Assembly: GCF_012933555.1 (NCBI RefSeq)
Contig: NZ_JABBPK010000001.1
Coordinates: 3,636,001 to 3,700,000, forward strand
Reading direction: 5' to 3'
Source: Niallia alba
GTDB taxonomy: Bacteria > Bacillota > Bacilli > Bacillales > Cytobacillaceae
DNA: 64,000 nt
Positions 58,333 to 64,000 of this stretch are shown piece after piece. A program made the position numbers and the translations under genes. Numbering within the stretch: position 1 is the stretch's first letter; every line of letters begins with the position of its first letter. The notes beneath the pieces are model-generated. The model had not been told where the DNA came from. It was given only the letters and a program-made list of their open reading frames with translations, and did not search any database.

Positions 58333-59346
58333 CTATTCTGCATATAAATACATTAGCCGAGGTGAGTTAGCATTTGTGACGATTTTTAATATATTTGCTA
58401 ATTCTTTATCCTCACTTGTTATTAATTTTTTTGCAGTCATGCCGAACAGGGAACCAAAACCAGTATTGTCGGTATACTTAACAACCGCTGCGTCCTTTAA
58501 TTTATAATCTGTTTTCATCTGTTCTACTACATCATCAAAATAGCCAAAATCATCAATTAAATTTAATTCCTTCGCCTGTCTACCATCATAGATACGACCA
58601 TCTGCGATTTTTTTCACTTCTGCTTCTGTCATACCTCGTCCGTCCGCAATAACTTTAACAAAGCCAGCGTAAGAATTGTCGATTAATTGTTGGAGTATAT
58701 CTCTTTCTTCCTCTGTCATTTCTCTCGTTGAACTCATGATATCCTTATACTTACCACTCTTAATTGTGACAAACTCTACTCCATATTTTTCAGCAAGCCC
58801 TTCAAAATTATATCCACTCATAATAACTCCAAGTGAACCAGTCAATGTTTCAGGACTTGCAAAAATTTTATCTGCGGGTGCTGAAATATAATACCCTCCA
58901 GAAGCTGCCATAGAACCCATTGATACGTAAACCGGTATGTCCGATTCCTTTTGTATTTCGACTAATTTATCATGAATTTGGGCACTTTCTACAACTCCTC
59001 CACCTGGAGAATTCACTTTCAAAATAACTCCTTTTACACTCGGATCTTCGTTTATGTAATCAAGTTTTTCCATAAATGAAGTATGGTTATATCCTACTGT
59101 TGAGAAAAGAGATTCAGCATCGCCTGTATCTTGGATGGCTCCAGATACTTCTAAGACCACTATTTTCTTAGAATAATCTCCATCCTCTATGTATTCTTCT
59201 ACATAAGGCGCTTCTCCCTCACTTAGGAATTGTCCAAATAACTCTTCTACATCTGTTGTAAATGCCATTGATACCATGCTGGTAATAATGGAGAAAGCGA
59301 ATATAACACCTGCTATCCCTAAAGCTGCCCAACGTTTTCCACTCAT
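58333..59346 (-). CDS. sppA: Signal peptide peptidase SppA
   Basis: A 337-residue S49 serine protease anchored by one N-terminal helix (residues about 8-28). Catalytic Ser149 (GSMAASGGYY) and Lys199 (KSGKYKDIMSS) match the B. subtilis dyad Ser147/Lys199. It degrades cleaved signal peptides and remnants in the membrane. Cotranscribed with the RDD gene. Confidence 0.95.
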   Translation of the reverse strand: MSGKRWAALGIAGVIFAFSIITSMVSMAFTTDVEELFGQFLSEGEAPYVEEYIEDGDYSKKIVVLEVSGAIQDTGDAESLFSTVGYNHTSFMEKLDYINEDPSVKGVILKVNSPGGGVVESAQIHDKLVEIQKESDIPVYVSMGSMAASGGYYISAPADKIFASPETLTGSLGVIMSGYNFEGLAEKYGVEFVTIKSGKYKDIMSSTREMTEEERDILQQLIDNSYAGFVKVIADGRGMTEAEVKKIADGRIYDGRQAKELNLIDDFGYFDDVVEQMKTDYKLKDAAVVKYTDNTGFGSLFGMTAKKLITSEDKELANILKIVTNANSPRLMYLYAE

Positions 59347-59454
59347 TCACTCATAACCCCCTATTAATCTTTCTATTTCATATACGTACTACCATCGAGA
59401 ATGTTTCAGAAAAATGGTAAAGCACTTAAATATCGTATTAATTTTTCTATTGTA

Positions 59455-60387
59455 TTATGCTATTCCCTTTGCTTGCTGTCGCTTTTTGGAATTAGTAAAT
59501 AACTTTGTTTGCGAAAGAGAATAAATCGATAATGCTGTCCAAATAAATATAAATGCTAATAAATGAGAAGGTGTAAATGGTTCATGATATACAAATACCC
59601 CAAGAATCAGTGTCAATGTAGGTGTTAAATATTGAATGAACCCCAGCATAGATAAAGGAATCTTCTGCGCCCCCTTAGCAAAAAACAATAATGGTACGGC
59701 AGTTAATACACCTGAAATAATTAATAAGAAATCCAAACTTGCTGAAACTGCTAAAAATGCATGATCCCCTTTAATAAATAAATAGCCAATATAAAGTAAA
59801 GCAAATGGTGTAATAAACATTGTTTCCAATGTTAATCCTACATCCGAATTAACTTTGATTAATTTTTTTGTTAAGCCATATAATCCAAATGTTAATGCTA
59901 AAGATATTGCTATCCAAGGAAATGCGCCATGTGCAAATGTAATAATACAGACTCCAATTGCAGCTAATCCGACGGAGACATACTGAATTTTCGACAATTT
60001 TTCTTTCATTACAAAAATACCCAATAATACACTTACTAATGGATTTATATAATATCCGAGACTAGTTTCGATTATTTTATTTGCATTTACAGCCCAAATA
60101 TAGACAAACCAATTACAACTAACTAATACAGAGGCAACAAATAGCATAATTCCCTGTTTTTTTTGATGCTTAAATGATCGCAGTGTTTGATAAAACAATC
60201 CCCATTTACGTGTAAAAGTTAGTAAAATACACATAAATATAAACGACCACAAAATTCTGTTTGCTAGAATTTCATCTGCTCCTACCCCCTGCAGATGTTT
60301 CCAATATATCGGGAAAAGCCCCCATATTAAATAGGAAATCGCCGCAAATATGACCCCATGCCGAACGTCGTTTTTCTCCATCATCAT
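59455..60387 (-). CDS. rarD: EamA/RarD family transporter
   Basis: A 310-residue membrane protein with ten predicted helices, matching the DMT-type RarD group: AAISYLIWGLFPIYWKHLQGVGADEILANRILWS at the start and SMLGFIQYLTPTLTLILGVFVYHEP late. The substrate is unknown; chloramphenicol sensitivity is only associated in E. coli and Pseudomonas. Confidence 0.88.
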   Translation of the reverse strand: MMMEKNDVRHGVIFAAISYLIWGLFPIYWKHLQGVGADEILANRILWSFIFMCILLTFTRKWGLFYQTLRSFKHQKKQGIMLFVASVLVSCNWFVYIWAVNANKIIETSLGYYINPLVSVLLGIFVMKEKLSKIQYVSVGLAAIGVCIITFAHGAFPWIAISLALTFGLYGLTKKLIKVNSDVGLTLETMFITPFALLYIGYLFIKGDHAFLAVSASLDFLLIISGVLTAVPLLFFAKGAQKIPLSMLGFIQYLTPTLTLILGVFVYHEPFTPSHLLAFIFIWTALSIYSLSQTKLFTNSKKRQQAKGIA

Positions 60388-60499
60388 CGCTTCTTTCTAT
60401 ATTCGAAATATTCCATATTATATATATTTTTTTGGAAGCTGGCAATCTTTTTTAGCATTTTGTTTGTAAAGGAATGAACCTTTTTACGGAATATTTTCA

Positions 60500-60547
60500 T
60501 AAACAAGCAAAAAGATTAGGGATTATTCCTAATCTTTTTGCTTGTTT
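60500..60547 (-). terminator. Terminator overlapping the amidohydrolase stop
   Basis: A long perfect stem AAACAAGCAAAAAGATTAGG / CCTAATCTTTTTGCTTGTTT with a small loop, reaching into the stop codon; the T-rich arm follows on either strand. Confidence 0.8.
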
Positions 60548-62150
60548 ATTGCGCCAAACGTTCATACATTATTTCATTTCCAACAATCGTTTTTGTTACT
60601 GTTATTTTCTCAATTTCCTGTGGATTTATTGTAAAAATATCTTTGTTTAATATGGTAAAATCCGCTAGATATCCTTTTTCGATTTTTCCACGGTTATCTT
60701 CATGGCAAATAGCATAGGCACTTCCTTTCGTATACAGGCAAACAGCTTCATAAACTGTCAATGCCTCTTCTGGAAGATATCCTACTCCCCGTTTATCCTC
60801 ATCGTTAGATCTTGTTACAGCCGCTTGAATTCCTGCTAAAGGATTCGCACTTTCAATCGGAGCATCTGAGCCTCCTGCACAATGCAGCCCTTCTTTTAAT
60901 AGTGTTTTCCAGGCATAACAATAAGCAAGATTTTCCTTTCCAAGTCTATCTATTACCCATGGAAAATCAGAAGCTACAAAGCTTGGCTGGATATCTAATA
61001 TTAAAGGTAATCCTCTCATCCGTTCGATTAAATCTTTACGTAGCATCGTTGCATGGATAAGACGATCTCTCCCAAAACCTTGCAATGGGTGTTTTTCAAT
61101 CGCCTCTAACACCATTTCAAAAGCTGCATCTCCGATTGCATGGACTGCTATTGGAACTTCTTTTTCTCTTGCTTTCGCTACCAATCGATTTAACACTTCT
61201 TGGGTAAAAATACTTACTCCATTTGTGGAAGGATCATCATGATATGGTCTACTTAATAGTGCCGTTCTTCCACCAAAAGCACCATCAGCAAATATTTTCA
61301 TACTACCAAGCTCAACCCACTCCGAACCTCCTAAATATTTTCCACCTGCTTGGATTATTTCTTCAAATACTTCATGATGAACAAGCAAATGAGCTCTAAA
61401 AAGATTCCCTTCTTCTTCTACTACTTTTTTAAAGGAACGGTATGTACCTTCATAGCCATGATAATAGTTTAAATCTTCTGTATGCGCTCCAGTAAGCCCT
61501 AAGCGATAAGCATCTTTAATCCCTGCTCGCAATGCTCTTTCTACATAATCATCTGTCACCTTAGGTAATATGCTTGTAATTAATTCTTGGGCTTGATCTT
61601 TAAAAACCCCTGTAAGATTGCCTGCTTCATCCTTTTCAATAACACCGCCAAATGGGACTGCTGTATCATTTGTAATATTGGCAATTTTTAAAGCATAAGC
61701 GTTCACTGCGATTGCATGCTTGCATATTCGATTTAACAGAACTGGATGATTTGGCACATACTCATCGATATCCTTAAAAGTTAGCGCCTGTTGCTCTGGC
61801 CACATGTTTTCATTCCAGCCATCACCAATAATCCATTCTCCTTCTTTTATGTCCTTCGCATAACTAGCCAGCAATTTCAAAGCTTGCTCTTTAGATGTAC
61901 ACGTTGATAAATTTAACCTTAAAAGTTTTTCCCCGTGACCAACTAAATGCATGTGACTATCTACAAACCCTGGCAAAAGGATATCACCTTTTAAATCTAT
62001 TTTTTCTACGATACTTCCTGCAAATTTTTCTTCCAAGTAGTTTTTATCTCCATAATCGACAATATGCTGCTTGTCCGTAAAAACAGCTTCTACTACATGC
62101 CCTTCCTCTTTAAGCGTATATATTTTCCCACCATAAATAAGTTTCCCCAT
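60546..62150 (-). CDS. Amidohydrolase family 3 protein (YtcJ-like)
   Basis: A 534-residue metal-dependent hydrolase: the N-terminal composite domain, then VDSHMHLVGHG with the metal-binding His-x-His, later VAVHAIGDAAF-type IAVHAIGDAAFEM and HCAGGSDAPIESANP with catalytic Asp, and a C-terminal sandwich. Members deacylate formamide or exocyclic amine substrates; this one's substrate is unknown. Starts with ATG 62150 after AGGAGGATC. Confidence 0.9.
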   Translation of the reverse strand: MGKLIYGGKIYTLKEEGHVVEAVFTDKQHIVDYGDKNYLEEKFAGSIVEKIDLKGDILLPGFVDSHMHLVGHGEKLLRLNLSTCTSKEQALKLLASYAKDIKEGEWIIGDGWNENMWPEQQALTFKDIDEYVPNHPVLLNRICKHAIAVNAYALKIANITNDTAVPFGGVIEKDEAGNLTGVFKDQAQELITSILPKVTDDYVERALRAGIKDAYRLGLTGAHTEDLNYYHGYEGTYRSFKKVVEEEGNLFRAHLLVHHEVFEEIIQAGGKYLGGSEWVELGSMKIFADGAFGGRTALLSRPYHDDPSTNGVSIFTQEVLNRLVAKAREKEVPIAVHAIGDAAFEMVLEAIEKHPLQGFGRDRLIHATMLRKDLIERMRGLPLILDIQPSFVASDFPWVIDRLGKENLAYCYAWKTLLKEGLHCAGGSDAPIESANPLAGIQAAVTRSNDEDKRGVGYLPEEALTVYEAVCLYTKGSAYAICHEDNRGKIEKGYLADFTILNKDIFTINPQEIEKITVTKTIVGNEIMYERLAQ

Positions 62151-62180
62151 CAGATCCTCCTGTTATTTACTTTTCATAAA

Positions 62181-62560
62181 AGAGGCTGGGACATAAGTAT
62201 TCCAGCCAAGGATAATTCCGAACAATTATACGAAGATGCTAATGAATGTTCCGTATAATTGTTCGGGCTTTTATTTGTTTTTCAAAGGATGTTTCCATGA
62301 AGTTTGGTGCGATTCCCCGCAGCCGGAATACACTTCGCTTTCCATGGGGCTCGCGCTGAGCCGCTTCGGCCTGTGGCCTGCAGGGTCTCAGACTGTCTCG
62401 CTAATCCCATAGGAGTCTTCGTGTATTCCGGCTGCTCTGTTTTTCCAACTAATTATATTTCCTCTTGTAAAAAGTATGCGAAAGCAGCCGCTATTTACTA
62501 GCTATATTAGAAATTGTTCGTCTTTACAGAGTATCTATTTAGTTATGTCCCATCCTCTTT
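62181..62560 (+). repeat. R1 long dispersed repeat, best complete copy
   Basis: Terminal inverted repeats AGAGGCTGGGACATAA and TTATGTCCCATCCTCTTT. The hairpin GAACAATTATACG / CGTATAATTGTTC is followed by GGGCTTTTATT, so it can act as terminator. The core has CGGAATACACTTCGC and CGTGTATTCCGGCTGC. Confidence 0.88.
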
Positions 62561-62601
62561 TAAATAGACGATCCTATTAGCTGAATGCGTCATTTTCTTC
62601 T

Positions 62602-64000
62602 TTAATACTTATTTTTCTGCTCATTTTCCCGTAATTCAACTCTTCTAATTTTACCTGAAGTTGTTTTCGGCAATTCATCCATAAATTCTATCTTGCGAGG
62701 ATACTTATAAGGGGCTGTTAATTTTTTCACATGAGATTGCAGCTCTTTGATTAATTCTTCGCTTCCTTCCATTCCATCTCGAAGAACAACAAAAGCTTTC
62801 ACAACATTTCCTCTGATCGAATCTGGACTTGCTACTACTGCACATTCTTTAACCGCTCTATGCTTAACTAAAGCATCCTCCACTTCAAATGGTCCAATTG
62901 TATAACCAGAACTGATAATGATATCATCTCTTCGACCTTCGAACCAAAAATAGCCATCTTTATCTTTTCTCGCACGGTCACCAGTGATGTAATAATCACC
63001 GCGAAATTGATTTTTCGTTCTCTCTGGTTCTTTTAAATACTCTTTAAATAATGCAGGTGTATCTTTATGTACAGCGATATCACCAACCTCATCTATAGGA
63101 CATATTTCACCATCTTCATTGATAATTTCTACAATATTTCCTGGTGTTGGTTTCCCCATCGACCCAGGTCGTAATTCAACACCTTTTGTTATCCCAATTA
63201 GCAATGTATTTTCTGTTTGTCCATATCCATCACGTACATCTAGCTGGAAATGTTCTTTAAATACATCAATTACTTCTCTGTTTAATGGTTCTCCAGCGGA
63301 AACAGCACTTCGTAGTTGATTTAATTGATACTTATGAATATCTTCCACTTTCGCCATCAAACGATACTCAGTTGGTGTACAACAAAAAACATTTACTTCG
63401 TATTTCTCCAGAAGCTGCAAATATTTTTCTGGGTTAAATCTACCATGATAAACAAGTCCAATCGCTCCAGATCCTAATACTGATAATAAAGGACTCCAAA
63501 CCCATTTCTGCCATCCAGGTCCTGCAGTTGCCCACACTAAGTCTCCCTCTTCAATACAGAGCCAATTAGGCGCAGCCGTTCTTAGATGAGCATATGCCCA
63601 CCCATGTGTATGTACAACCCCTTTAGGATTACCGGTTGTTCCGGATGTGTATGAAATAAATGCTGTGTCTGTCTTAAGTGTATGAACGAGCTCAAGCTCA
63701 TCGGAAACATCATGTACTCGCTCATCTAAAGTCATCCAGCCTTCTTTTCCTTCTCCTAGCACAAAACGTTTAATCGTATGTATTTCTTCCACTAGTTCTA
63801 ATTCACCTATGAATGGATAATAACTAACAACTGCTTTTACGTCTCCGTGCTTGATGCGATATTGTAAGTCTTTCGCACGAAGCATTTCTGAACTAGGTAG
63901 AACGGTTAACCCTAGTTTTAATGCAGCTAAATATACTTGATAAGCTTCCATTATTCTTGGAACAATGACAAGGACGACATCCCCTTTTTGTAAGCCCTCT
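62602..64000 (-). CDS. Acyl-CoA synthetase (AMP-forming), partial
   Basis: 466 codons visible; the N-terminus lies beyond base 64000. The adenylate-forming motifs are ISYTSGTTGNPKGVVHTHG, GYGQTEN, the hinge YITGDRARKDKDGYFWFEGRRDDII and the catalytic Lys in KTTSGKIRRVELR. The medium-chain/branched-chain group (MbcS/YtcI) fits best, but short- or medium-chain specificity cannot be read from the sequence. Downstream gene of the window's left-reading block. Confidence 0.88.
   Translation of the reverse strand, partial: EGLQKGDVVLVIVPRIMEAYQVYLAALKLGLTVLPSSEMLRAKDLQYRIKHGDVKAVVSYYPFIGELELVEEIHTIKRFVLGEGKEGWMTLDERVHDVSDELELVHTLKTDTAFISYTSGTTGNPKGVVHTHGWAYAHLRTAAPNWLCIEEGDLVWATAGPGWQKWVWSPLLSVLGSGAIGLVYHGRFNPEKYLQLLEKYEVNVFCCTPTEYRLMAKVEDIHKYQLNQLRSAVSAGEPLNREVIDVFKEHFQLDVRDGYGQTENTLLIGITKGVELRPGSMGKPTPGNIVEIINEDGEICPIDEVGDIAVHKDTPALFKEYLKEPERTKNQFRGDYYITGDRARKDKDGYFWFEGRRDDIIISSGYTIGPFEVEDALVKHRAVKECAVVASPDSIRGNVVKAFVVLRDGMEGSEELIKELQSHVKKLTAPYKYPRKIEFMDELPKTTSGKIRRVELRENEQKNKY

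Noticed and set aside
62304-62501. A GC-richer plus-strand frame
   Set aside because: It is the palindromic core of an R1 repeat; the richer base composition is a property of the repeat.

Overview
The window is chromosomal DNA of a low-GC, endospore-forming Bacillaceae (Bacillus sensu lato). Three things support this: the order pyk-pfkA-accA-accD ... dnaE-ytrH/ytrI-nrnA-ytoI ... argH-argG-moaB-ackA-ytxK-tpx-ytfJ-ytfI-(RDD)-sppA, which is close to the yt region of Bacillus subtilis; the sporulation genes ytrH, ytrI and ytfJ; and purine-rich Shine-Dalgarno sites with GTG/TTG starts. The species cannot be named from the sequence alone. No rRNA, tRNA, CRISPR array or prophage was seen.

Region 1 (1-26600) is an accessory hemicellulose island. 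It starts with the C-terminal part of a XylR-type ROK repressor (+). All other non-transposon genes are on the minus strand, in two transcription blocks. The upstream block (26516 to 17528) encodes a YesM/YesN-type two-component system, a lipoprotein-dependent sugar importer (XynEFG-like), a GH52 beta-xylosidase and a YesL-like protein. The downstream block (15575 to 739) encodes a Nif3-like protein, a second importer (LplB/LplC/LplA or AguFGE-like), a YesL-like protein, mannonate dehydratase (uxuA), a fructuronate reductase-type SDR, GH67 alpha-glucuronidase, GH39 beta-xylosidase and a GH8 exo-oligoxylanase. Together they would import (methyl)glucurono-xylo-oligosaccharides, split them inside the cell, and send D-glucuronate toward KDG. 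No importer ATPase is encoded here, so a shared MsmX-type ATPase elsewhere is implied.

Two diverged copies of one DDE insertion sequence (2195-4032 and 15599-17426), each with its own exact 8-bp target duplication, have damaged the downstream block. The first splits the GH39 gene; removing it restores a 504-codon frame. The second landed at the predicted transcription start, between a palindromic operator/promoter (17437-17477) and the first gene of the block. A near-identical operator lies upstream of the two-component system. Both IS copies carry a conserved 150-nt hairpin region between the transposase stop and the right end.

Region 2 (26700-64000) is core housekeeping: fxsA, glycolysis (pyk, pfkA), acetyl-CoA carboxylase (accA, accD), a FadR-type regulator, dnaE, sporulation genes, nrnA, ytoI, an M24 peptidase, a cupin, a universal stress protein, arginine synthesis (argG, argH), moaB, helD, an EcsC protein, ackA, ytxK, tpx, ytfJ, ytfI, an RDD protein, sppA, rarD, an amidohydrolase and an acyl-CoA synthetase that runs off the window.

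The intergenic regions are filled with three dispersed repeat families. R1 is long (about 340-500 bp), has terminal inverted repeats AGAGGCTGGGACA, and occurs five times in both orientations. R2 is about 150 nt, structured and without terminal inverted repeats; all of its complete copies and recognisable remnants lie in the same orientation. R3 is a shorter relative of the R1 core, with five copies of varying decay. One R2 copy is nested inside an R1 copy.
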